From contig JARFIW010001109.1 of the NCBI GenBank assembly GCA_036346225.1, positions 248,001 to 312,000 on the forward strand: a stretch of 64,000 nucleotides of DNA, written 5' to 3'. The stretch comes from Platerodrilus igneus (Eukaryota > Arthropoda > Insecta > Coleoptera > Lycidae). This document shows positions 48,581-60,106 of the stretch, piece by piece (position 1 is the stretch's first letter; each line of letters opens with the position of its first letter). A model generated the notes under the pieces. The model saw only the letters and a list, made by a program, of their open reading frames with translations, was not told the DNA's origin and made no database searches. A program made the translations under genes and the position numbers.

Positions 48581-49259
48581 CTCCCGGAGATCCGACTGGG
48601 GGACTATTTTAACTGGCGTCGCCGTGGATCAATGTAGTAAGCGTAAGACTACGGATCCCAAGGTCCCGGGTTCAAATCCCGACACGGCCGACTGCTTGAA
48701 AAATGGCAGGTGAGCATTTTTCACAAATATTACGCCCTCGTTCGGATGAGAGGTTAAATGGAGGTCCCGTGTGTGAGTGTTGTCACGCACGTTAAAGATC
48801 CCTACCTTGCCTGGAACGGCAAGGGTTCGGCAAAATTCTAAATTTCCAGGCAACAAAAAACTCGCCTCCTGGCCAATGTAGTACCTACTGGTGGAGCATT
48901 GGAAATGTAAATGAACGGACTATTTTAACTCAGGAATATTTTACCCCAGAGAATGCCATCATTTTATTATAATTTAGGTACGCTATGTACTTGGGAGATA
49001 ATGTGGTGGTTTCCCGTTGCCTTCCACATCGCGGTAGTGTGTCTTAGACTGCCATACCGACCCCTATGGTCTCTGCCAATCTAAGTACCGAAAGAGCCGC
49101 TGTCCTCTTTCGGGGACCTGTCTTAGTCTGGTTCCTCTCTAACGACCCTACTACTTTGGTTGGACCTGTAGTTTGGCTCTTTAGCTCATTAGAACACGCA
49201 AGCCATTTCACCTGTTCTAGTAATTTAGAACTTCGGCAAGGTGCAGGTCCATTCGAAAT
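48581..49259 (-). other. 5' region of the RTE-like LINE, interrupted by a SINE
   Basis: Sequence upstream of the RTE frame on the minus strand, moderately GC-rich and without coding. It is interrupted by the plus-strand SINE at 48615-48916 and ends at the TA tract at 49260. Assignment of the part beyond the SINE to the RTE 5' UTR is inferred. Confidence 0.45.
48601..48930 (+). mobile_element. tRNA-derived SINE with perfect 14-bp target duplication
   Basis: GGACTATTTTAACT occurs at 48601-48614 and 48917-48930, flanking a 302-bp insert (48615-48916). The insert starts with a tRNA-like head: acceptor-like cgccgtg/cacggcc pairing and a clear B box GGGTTCAAATCCC near 48668, preceded by a weaker A box. 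The body contains cacgcacgttaaagatccc, a kind of segment common in arthropod SINE bodies. It ends with aaatgtaaatgaac. It lies antisense in the 5' region of the RTE-like LINE, so it is younger than that LINE. Confidence 0.85.

Positions 49260-49302
<43 letters not shown>
49260..49302. repeat. (TA)n microsatellite
   Basis: TA run between the RTE 5' region and the first of the twin units. Confidence 0.95.
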
Positions 49303-49305
<3 letters not shown>

Positions 49306-51338
49306 GTGGTTTTAAAAGATCAAAAATAAATATAAACAAAGCAACTTCAACACACCCTGTATAAAGAGACAACCAGAAATTATGTGCGAAATTTATATTA
49401 GTTAATTCATTTTTAAGTGTCAGGTATTAACGAAATTTTATAAATAATTAATGAAATTTAAGTAGGTTTGCAAGGAAATTAAATGGTAGAAGCCAATGCC
49501 ATTAATTTAGTAATTAATTTAAATTTAATTGAACGATTATTGATGTATAATATGCATAAAAGCATTTAAAAACCCGGTAATACTAAAGATGAGACGCATT
49601 GCTAACGTACAAATATATCAAGAGGGTTAAAATACGTGGAATATCCAACTCGTAGAAGTGTTATTTAAATTGTTACGATTGAACACCTGCGTATTTTTCT
49701 AAAAGGTCAAGTTCTGCTTAAATTGTGTAGATAACAAATGGTTACAGAGAATGTTGGATAAACCGTCGCTTATATTCACGGGAAATTCTAATAAGGGGGT
49801 TATTTAACGCACGTAGAGAGTCCACGTGTGTAAACAGTGAACAAACAAGTATATCGATTTTTCAACCACTCAAGCAAGGTTAGAATGAGACGTAGAAAAC
49901 GTATAAGCATGAGACCACAATAGTAGAGGAGGGATTTGAGAAACGTCATTAAGTCTACGATTGGTCGATATGTTAGTTTGACTTGGCATAGACACGAGGA
50001 TAGTGTAGCGTAAGTTTCTTAAAAATTTATAACGAGGTACGGAAATTCGCGGATTTGAAATTGGGGTTGAGTGCAAAATTGTGAGAATGTGTTGTTGTGA
50101 GCGGGATTTCGGATAACTGGGGGCCTGGAGAAGTTACAGTCGAAAGATATATATACTCTAGAAAACTAGGACTCGCTTTCTTGTCTTTTAACTTCGTGCC
50201 TTATTATTTCGATCGTCCCGAAAGCACGTATGAAAGTTAACATGAGTTGTGAGTATTAACAAATAATTTAAAATTGTATTGCTTAGTGGTAGCCTCTAAA
50301 TTAATTAAAACGCGGTTAGTGTGCTGAAAGTACTTATTTTAATTTGAGGTATCACCTATAATTTTATCAACTCGTGTCGGGACATTAAATAACGTAGATT
50401 ACTGTGAAAGACGTATAATTGGAATGAAATTTGGAATTTGGTTACATCGAGAAAGCGGCGTTGGCGAATCTATTTCGATGGAGTTCGTCTAGTAATAGCG
50501 AGGACGACCTGCAGACCTAGTAGAAAATTTACATGGCATCATCTATAGAGCAAAGATCTTCTAGAAATTCCAGGTAACGATTTAAATTTGTGATTCCTAT
50601 AAACTGTAAATATTGGGGTGGCGTATGAGAGTGTGTTTCAAGGTAGTGTGAATTATTTGCGTATTGAACAGAATATGTGTAAATAACTTTAGTACGGTAT
50701 TCAACTAGAAATTGAAGGTGTCTAGAAAGCTTTTAAACGTTCCCTCAGAACGTGAAATTTTGTGAAGAGTACATGGCTTTGTTTTTTTTTTGTTTTAGAG
50801 TATGCATAGTCGAAGGGCATACATTAATTGGGTTATTATGAGCTCACCATACCCCACAGTTTACTTAGAGTATTAGAATAAATAAATAAATTATAATGAA
50901 GGAATTTTAGAGAAGGTATTATTCAAGGTCCATTTACCCCGAGTACTTTTTATGTGTTTGATGATTTTAAAATTAAATACAGGACAGTACAAAATAAAAT
51001 TTACTGAAGCGTAACGGGAACAATAAAATAATAATGAATTGCATTTGTAAATAGGAATAAATAAAAGATTGTGTTTGTTGTATTTTGTGGTTTTATTGGG
51101 AGCGTGCGTGAATGATAGGATTTATGAATTAATATAGCTATCCAAAAGGAGGTCCTAATGAGCTAGCCGGAAGCAGTTGAAGAAGGCCATTCAACCGAGG
51201 AAGAGAGGAAAACGGGTAAGCAATATCTTCTTTGACTTATTGAAATTTTTGGAATTTTTTTTCTATTTTCGAATTAAAAAACTTAATGTAATTTTCAAAA
51301 ATATTTCTGTTGGTGAGGATTTTACCCGAATACCACGG
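49303..51338 (+). repeat. Unclassified ~2-kb unit, copy 1 (TA-bounded)
   Basis: Clear homology to copy 2 from about 49356 to 49830 (for example tggttacagagaatgttgga at both) and weaker echoes further on. After this conserved block come a TATA-like box (atatatata, 50147-50155) and a pyrimidine-rich start-like region (gactcgctttcttgtc). A splice-donor-like ccag|gtaacg at 50574 follows, and the unit ends at a TA tract. No long reading frame is present. It may be an LTR-like or long non-coding element; the family is unknown. Confidence 0.5.
50147..50155 (+). promoter_or_regulatory. TATA-like box in unit copy 1
   Basis: atatatata followed ~25 bp later by a pyrimidine-rich segment. The equivalent position in copy 2 is also TATA-like. 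Inferred only. Confidence 0.3.

Positions 51339-51380
<42 letters not shown>
51339..51380. repeat. (TA)n microsatellite
   Basis: TA run at the junction of the two units. Confidence 0.95.
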
Positions 51381-51384
<4 letters not shown>

Positions 51385-52285
51385 CTCATATTTAGACCAG
51401 AGTAGAAAATTAAATAATCACATCAAATAATTTTAATCACCGTGTAGAAGCTTTGGGAAAAGGTACGCGTTATTAAAACCGTGAAGCATAAAAATTCATT
51501 CGTTTCATTAAAAAGAAGAGATTTAAATTATTTACAAGACGCCTTCTATAAAAAGGAAGCAGTATTAAAATGCTCTACGTGTAATTTAATTATTCCGAGT
51601 AAAGAAACAAATGGAAATTACGTGCAAAATTTTTATATTAATTAACTCAATTTTAAGTAACCGGTATTAAACAAAATGTACAGAAAATAATTAATATTTG
51701 ATTAGGAGTCACTAAAAATTAGAGGGTATTATTTTAATTGGAGTTAATTGAACCATTAGTAACATATAATATCTATAAAAGCTTGTAAAAACCCAATAAT
51801 ATTCAAATCGTAGAAGTGTTATTTAGAAGTATTATGTTTGAACACCTGCGTATTTTCAAAAGGCTCATTCTGCGTAAATTTGGCAGATAACAAATGGTTA
51901 CAGAGAATGTTGGAGAAACCGTAGCTTAATAGTTACGGGAAATGCTAATAAGGTGGGTTATTTTACAGTCCACATGGACTGAAATAATCGATAATAAAGA
52001 ATATCAATTTGCACCAATAAGAACAGGGTAGATAGAGACAGATAATATGCTCAAGACCGAGACACATATAGTAAAGGCAAACTTGAGAGGTAAAAATAAC
52101 ATTTCTGTATAAAAATTAATTAGTTATTTCCAGACGTTGCGAGCCGTGTCGAAATTTCTGAGATTTAACTGGTGCGAGTGCAAATTTAATAAGAAACGAC
52201 GCACAGGCGGGCGAGATGGGAACATAGTATACGAAATTCTAGAAACTGGCCGTTTTGAGGACAAAACCGACAGACGGGCTAACCA

Positions 52286-52295
52286 CTATATATAC
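52286..52295 (+). promoter_or_regulatory. TATA-like box in unit copy 2
   Basis: ctatatatac, 20-25 bp upstream of gagtttctctctcttag; matches the arrangement in copy 1. Confidence 0.3.
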
Positions 52296-53426
52296 CCAGG
52301 TTGATATGAGTTTCTCTCTCTTAGATTTTCGATTTGATCCAATGCGTTAAACAGTGCTTTGTAGTTTTCCGATTTTGATAGAATAATTTAAACAGTTTGC
52401 TCGTATATTTTGGTGATTTAAAACAGTTTGTTCTTTACGTGCTACAATGAATGTAATTTAGTGCACTTAGAAAAGAAGATACAAGGTAATAAAGTTTAGT
52501 ATCACTGTACCAATTAGTCAAATTTGCAACGACAAATGAATACACAAAAGTAGGCAGTTTTGGCGTATATTTGTGAAAGAAGTATGAATTTCTTTGCTAT
52601 TTTTCGGGGATGTTAATAATTAAATGATTCGTAAACGTGTCTGGATCCACAAAACAAGCTTCTGATATACACAGATGAGTTCCGGAAAAGCACTGAAACA
52701 ACTTTAGATGAATGGTGGTGTAGAAAATGTTTAAAAGCGACCAGTAATCCGAGGACGTAAACATAACCCAGTTGGAATGGTGAAATTAGCAAGGACGATG
52801 TACATTGAAGCCACTAGTGCAGTAACCTTCAGGTAACTTATGCTTTGTTGTTCGATTTTTGATGTGTTGGTGTGTGTTGAATAACTTTATAATTGATTTA
52901 CTTAAAATGGACAGTAGTGAAATTGTACTAACAACAAATTTTTAATTTTAAGGTGAGATTTTCTTGTTTAAGTAGAAAGGGGTATTTAGTATTTATGTTC
53001 TGGATTATGATGAAAATTTGGGTGTGTCTTTGAGCTCAATTAGACGAACCTGGTTAATTAACGTAAAGGGGTGGTAGGTGCTCCCTTTGTACTCAGACTC
53101 AGGTCTGCATATATTGTTATATTAATTAGTAGGCATCCTACAAGGACTTTAATTCTGGATGCACATTAAAATGATAATAAATTTAATCTTGAAATTTTCT
53201 GATACTGAAATTTATGCTGAATTTTAATTTTGAAATTTTAATGTATTGTGAATATTGATGTAAATAGAGTTAACGTTGGTGTTTGTGATAGGAATGTGTT
53301 TGTTGTTTTTTATGATTGAGGATGAAAGTTTTAACTAAGTGAGCAGCCGAGGCGGAAAAGAGTAAAGAGGCGATTAACAGAAGAAAGTCAACGGAACAGT
53401 TAAGTTAATAGCTTTTTGTAGGTTTC

Positions 53427-53560
53427 ACAGCATTCTAGACGCGCAATCTGTGGGGCTCGATTCGAAATCCGGAGTTCCCGGATTTTGGTGGAATCACAGC
53501 ATTCTTGACGCCCAATTCGTGAGGCTCGATTCTAATACATGGAAACACAGCATTCTTTAT
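53427..53560. repeat. Short imperfect direct repeats, 'cacagcattct...ggctcgattc'
   Basis: Two and a half copies, starting at about 53427, 53495 and 53545, each with cagcattct; the first two add ggctcgattc. They sit at the 3' end of unit copy 2. Confidence 0.6.
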
Positions 53561-53570
53561 ATATATATAA

Positions 53571-55110
53571 ATTTACGTATTGTCGACCTAAAATTAGAAA
53601 TCGGGATTTTACATTTATTTGAGTTAGCACAAAACTGTATATGACCTCTTTGTTCTCAAACGATGACATCATCAGGCGCCACATTATTTCTTTATAGATA
53701 GAAACAAAATCACTGTTGTACCAATTATCATGATGACATCACCTCCAACTTTTAAAAACTGACATATGAATTTGATGACCTTTGCTTATGGATCGAATAT
53801 GATGCAAAATAGTATTGTTTTAGATTAAAATTTATAGAAACCTAAAACTTATATTTCTTGAGAAACTTAAACGCATAAATCAACTTAAATATAACGTCAA
53901 ATATGTCAAAAGTACAATAAGAAATTTTTAAAACTATACTTTGGTCACAATAACCAGGTTAAAGTAGCAATTCTTTGAATGTTAATCTAGCATTGTGATG
54001 TTGCGATGCTGGGCTGAAAGTAATATGGACTCACTTCTGACTGATGACCGAGTACCTACTATATGTGCTACAAATAATACGTAGCAACCTTTCCTTTTTT
54101 TACTTGAACCAAGTTTTTTCTATTCGGTTGAACAATTCGTCGTCAGTATCCGTTATCATGACACCGCATACGTCTGATATGTACCTACTTGCTTTAAAAT
54201 AACGCGAGGGATCGAAATTTTTAACTGAAGAGTGTGGTTAGTTGGTATTTATTAACGATGAAAGCGTATTTGCAGGTACGAAACAGTTAACAGGAGTAAC
54301 ATTAGCAAATCATCTATCAGATATCCTGATTCTATGGGATCTGTACTGTAAACACTTTAATTAGTTTCAGCTAGTAACGACAAACACCTCTCTCCTGTTG
54401 ATGAATTGATTTAACGTCAAAGCACTTAACAAGTGATTTCAAATGAATTGCGAATATCAAAAAAAAAAATTATTCAACAGTTAATCTACAGAAATATTTG
54501 TTTTCAATGAATTTTGCGCGCTTACAAATGTAAAAGAAGAGCAAAAAGTAGTTAGTGCAGAACTGGCGTTATGGTGATGAATTTGTTTCCAATATTGTCA
54601 TTAACGACAAAAGTTGGATTCATTATCACGACCCTGAAGCTAAAGAAATTCAAGACACTTACGTTGACTCATATTGTCCGCATTACTTTTTTAGGACGTT
54701 TAGTGTGTTTTCATGACTGAATATTTGCAGTAAGAACTAAACGTGAACTCAGTACGATGTGTTGCAATATTACGATATCGTAACCAATAATTCAAAATTA
54801 CATAACGATAATATTCAACTTCGCATGTGTAACGCAATAAGAAAGCGCTTGCTAATCTAAACTTCGATGTCGTTGTTTATCCTTTATACACTTCATTATT
54901 TCTATTTCCTTCTAATATTGACAAGAGACCTCGAAGGTAAGAAATTGAGCTAAATACGAATTAAAACCAGCTATCACTAATTGAATTCTAAGTAAAATCT
55001 CCGAATGTTTGTGCAGCATTAAGAGCGATATCTTGAGTGTAAATACAATTTGATTGAACAATAAATATGTATTTTTCAACGAACTTCGTTCGTTTATGAA
55101 ATCGATTTGT
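53571..55110. other. No gene recognised
   Basis: AT-rich, only short frames, no motif seen. Confidence 0.5.
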
Positions 55111-55133
55111 CGTCCGTCTGTCCGTCCGTCCGA
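55111..55133. repeat. (GTCC)n-type microsatellite
   Basis: gtccgtctgtccgtccgtcc, just upstream of the 130-bp tandem array. Confidence 0.8.
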
Positions 55134-55258
55134 GGCCTTTCTAATGGTCGGACATCAATGTGTGATACATCAATCGATTCAGCTCGGTGTCCAGAGCTTA
55201 AGTTTTGATGTCAGTTAAAATCGGGCCACGGGGCGCCGTGCCCCGCGATATTCCGTCG

Positions 55259-55700
55259 GGAAAAAAATTTCAAATAGGTCCAAAATTAATGTGCGATACA
55301 TATTTGGACTCCCCTAACATAGCTGAGTCGAAATATGGTACCCCCACAAAATCTGACCACGGATACCCGACCCCCGGAATTAATTTTTATCAAAATTTCA
55401 AATAGGTCCAAAATTAATGTGCGATACATATTTGGACTCCCCTAACATAGCTGAGTCGAAATATGGTACCCCCCACAAAATCTGACCACGGATACCCGAC
55501 CCCCCCCGGAATTAATTTTTATCAAAAATTTCAAATAGGTCCAAAATTAATGTGCGATACATATTTGGACTCCCCTAACATAGCTGAGTCGAAATATGGT
55601 ACCCCCCACAAAATCTGACCACGGATACCCGACCCCCTCCCCGGAATTAATTTTTATCAAAAATTTCAAATAGGTCCAAAATTAATGTGCGATACATAAA
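55259..55700. repeat. Tandem array, unit ~128-135 bp, three copies plus a partial fourth
   Basis: caaataggtccaaaatta recurs at 55271, 55399, 55532 and 55667 (steps 128, 133, 135). Each unit carries gctgagtcgaaatatggtac and a C-run before ggaattaattt that grows in length. Copies are almost identical. The last copy stops after gtgcgatacat. Confidence 0.9.
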
Positions 55701-57300
55701 TTGTTTTAAAGTAAGTCTACATTTGGAAGTTCGTTGCGACAATGCCTTGCATTTTCAACTTGTTTTTAGCTGAAAAGATCAGAGTTTAATTTTTCTCTAA
55801 TTTAGTCAACACTTCTAGCCATTCCAGGCTTGTATGCGATTCTACATTTATTTTTAACTCAGCCTTGTTATTTTATTACTTGAACACTTTAAACTTTGAA
55901 TTGCAATTTGGAAGCGGGTTCAAGTAGACTTCCTACGAGAAAAACATTTATAGAATTTTTGGCGTTTTTGGAAATCACAATAAACTTTTGTATTGGTAGA
56001 ATTTTCTAATCTTATTAACTTTGTATGTTTTAACTCAAAGAATATAGTTTTACGCCCCCTTTGTTTATACAACGCTCACTACGGTAGTGTAAGCCAGACC
56101 AATTATTTTATTGTCTAAAATTAGGCGCTCCTAATAATTTTCTTCTTACGATTTAGCGGTTTTGTTTTAACCAAAAGTAATAATACTTTTTCTCATATTT
56201 TGCTTTTATCTTTTCTTTCAATACTTAAGTTCTTATAATACTGTAATTATTGTCTTAAAATTTTGTTTTTATATTCTACTTTAATTCTATTAGCACTTAT
56301 CTAACATTGCATAATACTTTGAAGACAAACTGTCTGGAGTTTATCCTATAAATTCTACGACTTATACAATCACAAACACTTGCTTTTTAATAATATCGCA
56401 GTTTTTGAAAATAGTTTTTTAATTGTAAGGCTGTGAGTATAAGGCATAAACGATATATTAACCTTTAAAGCAATTGTACTTGATTGGTTAAATTTTGTAT
56501 TTCTGAGTACGTAAGAATAAAATTTATAATACTGCAAGTATGAACATACCTTTAACTGTCAACCGTTCAAGGTGTTCAAAATGTCAAATTCTGGTTGGAT
56601 AAGTTTTAAAAAGATGTTGTTTCTTTATTTTGTTTTAAAATGATGTAATGTTCCTATTCCACTGTACTTAACATAACTAAATTGGTGAGTAATGAAATAT
56701 TATTTCTTTATTAAATACACCATGGTGTTATTTTCCCATGTATATTTTAGTTATAGTTGTTAAGTTCTCTATGGATTTAGTGCATCCATTTACTTATAAT
56801 TGAATTAATTCAAAATTCTTGATTATACGAGATTGGTTGCCCATCATTTCTGAATCTTCAAATTTATATATCAATTTCAGTCACATCTTAGTACTATGAT
56901 GACCCCCTAGATTTTGAATCGACTTCAATATTAGTTTTATTGTTTTCTGGCATCTAGAAATTTAAAGGGGGTTTTGGTACATAAATCAACTGGAATAATA
57001 CATGCTTTGTAGATGTAGTTGTTTCATGATTACTGGGGTTTATCGTGAGCGATTTACTAATAATTCACTAGGTTATCATTTTAAAAGTGTAAAGGTTAGA
57101 TAAAATATGGTAGAACTAAAGCTTAACATCCTTCTCCCAATTTTGCTTTGTTTGAAGAATACCATTGTAATGATAATGAAACCATTAGATCATCAAGAAT
57201 GTTACAAATTGTATTTGTATTAAAACATCTTGGTCTTGTTATTTTACAAACAATAATATTTTGTTGCCAATGTTGGAAGATACTTAGTTTTTAAAATACA
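55701..57300. other. No gene recognised
   Basis: AT-rich sequence with no convincing frame. Confidence 0.5.
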
Positions 57301-57840
57301 CCATTATCCTTAGGTTTTTAGTCCTGGAACTGGTCGGAGGCGTATCTCCGTTGTTTCATATTCTGCGCTAATTTACACATTCTCACAGTCTACACATTTT
57401 GTTATCTGTGTGCAATAGTCTAATCTACGTCTATCTCCACCTCTCTTTTCCATTCACTGCTTCTAATATATCCCGCACTATTCTTTTGTGCCTTTTCAGT
57501 GTTTTCCACATTTTTCTTTCTTGTCTTACCATTTCTAATTTCTAGTATATAGTTCTTAACTTTGTCTGTCCACGATATCTTCATCATACTCTAGCACCCC
57601 ATTCCAAAGGTTTCAATCTTTTTCCTAGTTCATATTTCGTAGCTGTACAGTGCTGTGGTCCATATATGTTTTCAGCAATCTTTCCCTTGTTTCCATGTTT
57701 GTTGTCTTTGAACATAGTAGTTGTTTTTTAATTTTGTTAAATGCAGCACGGCCTTGTGCTAATCTTTGTTTTTATATCTTTGCACTTTTTCATTTTGTGT
57801 TATTTGGCTTGCTAGGTAGCAGTAATCCTCCGAATTTGAA
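57301..57840 (-). pseudogene. 3' fragment of the RTE-like LINE
   Basis: On the minus strand it matches the C-terminal coding and 3' end of the RTE copy at 45.65 kb (shared plus-strand text such as gcacggccttgtgctaatct / gcacgaccttgtgctaatct). More diverged and frame-broken than the main copy. It ends near a G-run at 57856. Confidence 0.75.
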
Positions 57841-58423
57841 TATATTAATCGTTCGGGGGGGGGGGGCACCCTGGGGCAAGTGTGTTCACTGAACACATGC
57901 GACATCAGAAAGGCGGCAACATTTTATAAGTGAAGTGACTGAAAAGGTGGTTTTTAATAAAATTTAATTGTCGGCGTTGACTTCCAATCTCCAGATGTTT
58001 CTAGAAGCCACCATAAGTTATTGAAGACACATGCTAGTGGTAGAAAGTGAAGTCAGTTTCGATAGTAAGTTGCGTATACATCAGAAATAATTATTCCAAA
58101 TAAATTTAGTTGTTACTTATTAGTCAATATAAATTACTTGTATTGAAATATAAATTGTAGAAATTAAGTATTGTATAATTGTAAGTGTAAATATCAATTA
58201 CTTTAAATAAATTAAGATCTTAAAGATAAATGTGTCAACAAAGAACAATAAAAAGAAAGAGAGAAGGGTGTTATTTTTAAATACAGCAAAACTGGAGATA
58301 TTAGTGCTATCTTTCAAGTAAGTGAGAGTAGTGAGGGAAGAGTGTGTTTCATCATATGCTATTCATGATGCCTGCATGTTTAGTGCTGACTTTGTATACC
58401 CTTTGTTTATTTCACAATCTTTC
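57841..58423. other. Poly-G run and left flank of piggyBac
   Basis: Eleven or so G in a row near 57856. The region up to 58423 may hold the N-terminal part of the hAT gene that piggyBac interrupts, but I cannot read it securely. Confidence 0.35.
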
Positions 58424-58621
58424 TTAACCCTACACTGCGCAATTTTTTTTATTACTTAGAAAAAAATATTTTATTACAGCAAATGTTCTTTAGAAGTCTA
58501 GAAAAATATTAAAAAAATTCCAAATCATATATTTTTCTCAAAATTAAAAAATATTGTCTTAAATTTAAAACAAAGTGGTTTATTAATACATTGTTACATA
58601 TTTTAAGATATTAGGTTTTTA

Positions 58622-59904
58622 GTTGGTATGAAATTGCACAAAACAGTTGTTCTTATTTAAACATAAGTATACTCCACATTTGTTGCACTTTATTTGAGAA
58701 CAATATTTACACATTGGAAATTTGCATAATTACTTTTCTTTAGTACAAATAGGCCAATGGGATTGGCCCTCCATCCTTATGTTTCTTGGTGGAATGTAGG
58801 AAGTTGTTGCGGAGTATTTTTTTTTCTGGGTAATTTTCGTTTCTACATCTGAGGGTCTCCCTTTTTTTGATAGGCACTCATTACCAACCTCTCAAAGATA
58901 GTCAGCAACTTCTGCCTTAAATTCTGCTAATTTTAGAGTTTTATTTTCGTTTCTTTGAGCTGCGACTCTCTTGTATAGCTGCCAAGCGTTGACCAAAGTA
59001 AGGTCTACTAAATGATAAAATACTCTCATGTACCATTTTTTACTACGCATAATAATCTTGTAGCGACCAGTAAGGCTATCAAGAAGGTCTACACCACCCA
59101 TGTGCCTGTTATACTCTACAACTAGATTAGGGCATTGAACATCCACAGTTTTCTTTTCTTTTTTGTCGAAACATTTAACTGTTTTCTTTGGAAGTTCTCC
59201 CATAAAGGTGGACAGCAAGAAAACATTCTTATTATCCTTCCAAGCCACAGATGTTACATCAACGCCATCAAAACTACAAACATACTTGTAAGAAGTACCT
59301 CAGCCTTTATTTTTCATTACATCATCGGTAGGCAATTTGCAATTAGGAAGGCGATTTTTCCTTACTGTTTCCAATGCAAATATACCATTGTTTGCCAAAA
59401 ATGACATAAGTGATAGAGAAGTAAAATAGTTGTCAAAGTAGACCACATGATTTAGATTATGTGGATTATCTCTGCACAAACGTACGACAGTACTTGAAGC
59501 TGTTCCCAAATCTGGTTCATCTTGTAATCTGAACTTTGCTTGATTTTCACAACCGGTGTACATTTCCAAATTATAGGCAAACCCACTAGCTCCACAGAGA
59601 ATGACAGTTTATAGCCCCATTTATGAGGCTTTGCAGAAATGTACTGCTTCAAGTGGTTGCACATAGCTGCTCACCGACTGATAATTTTTTCTCTAATGGT
59701 ACACTCTGGAATTTTGAGCAAAAGGCAGTTATAACTGGTCTCAACTTATGAAGCCTATCATGGTTTTCATTATCATTGGGTAACATGTACAAATTGTCAT
59801 TAAAAAGAAGCACTTTTCGAATAGATTCAGTGTTTTTGGCTCATTGATTCTTTTATCTTTGAAAATCCCAATCGACTACTCCAAAAGGACCTTACATTAG
59901 GCAT
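58622..59904 (-). pseudogene. piggyBac transposase, C-terminal two thirds
   Basis: After the insertion, coding resumes at about 59902 (SIVHMPNVRSFWSSR). A shifted frame gives LYMLPNDNENHDRLHKLRP, then LSVGEQLC. The first catalytic Asp (DEQ in the family) is Gly here. KQYISAKPHKWGYKL follows, then 59569-59300 with MYTGCENQAKF and VVYFDNYFTS (second Asp). An in-frame TGA comes just before GTSYKYVCSFDG, then 59248-58892 with VEYNRHMGGVDLLD (third Asp). The C-terminal Cys-rich domain continues past a TGA to 58622 (KFPMCKYCSQIKCNKCG, CLNKNNC), a zinc-binding tail typical of the family. One lost catalytic residue, several stops and shifts: inactive. Confidence 0.85.
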
Positions 59905-59969
59905 ATGTACGATGGATATATATAAATATTTTAGGTAGTTAATTACACAAGGTAAGTTGATAAATACTA

Positions 59970-60106
59970 TCGTATTATAGTGAATAAGATGAAATAATAA
60001 CTTAAACTTTTTATGCAAAGCCCAAAGATCATTTCAAATCGAGCTAGTAATTGAAAGATGGAAAATATAAGGTCTTGGAGAGGACTTGAACCTGTATCCT
60101 GGTATA
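59970..60106 (-). mobile_element. tRNA-derived SINE, second copy, 5' truncated
   Basis: Matches 28987-29108 closely (agtgaataaga.gaaataat, atttcaaatcgagctagtaa, gacttgaacctgtatcctgg). The tRNA-like head is cut after the anticodon arm, so the A box is missing. Confidence 0.75.

Larger units (their letters stand above)
51381..53570 (+). repeat. Unclassified ~2-kb unit, copy 2 (TA-bounded)
   Basis: The block 51596-51975 is a diverged direct repeat of 49356-49830, and the layout after it is the same: TATA-like ctatatatac at 52286-52295, gagtttctctctcttag, then a donor-like cttcag|gtaact at 52833, a purine-rich stretch near 53345-53400, and a short TA tract at about 53557-53568. About 200 bp precede the homologous block that copy 1 lacks. 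No protein is recognised. Confidence 0.5.

Noticed and set aside
55259..55700. CRISPR-like array
   Set aside because: Units are contiguous ~130-bp tandem repeats without unique spacers, in eukaryotic DNA.
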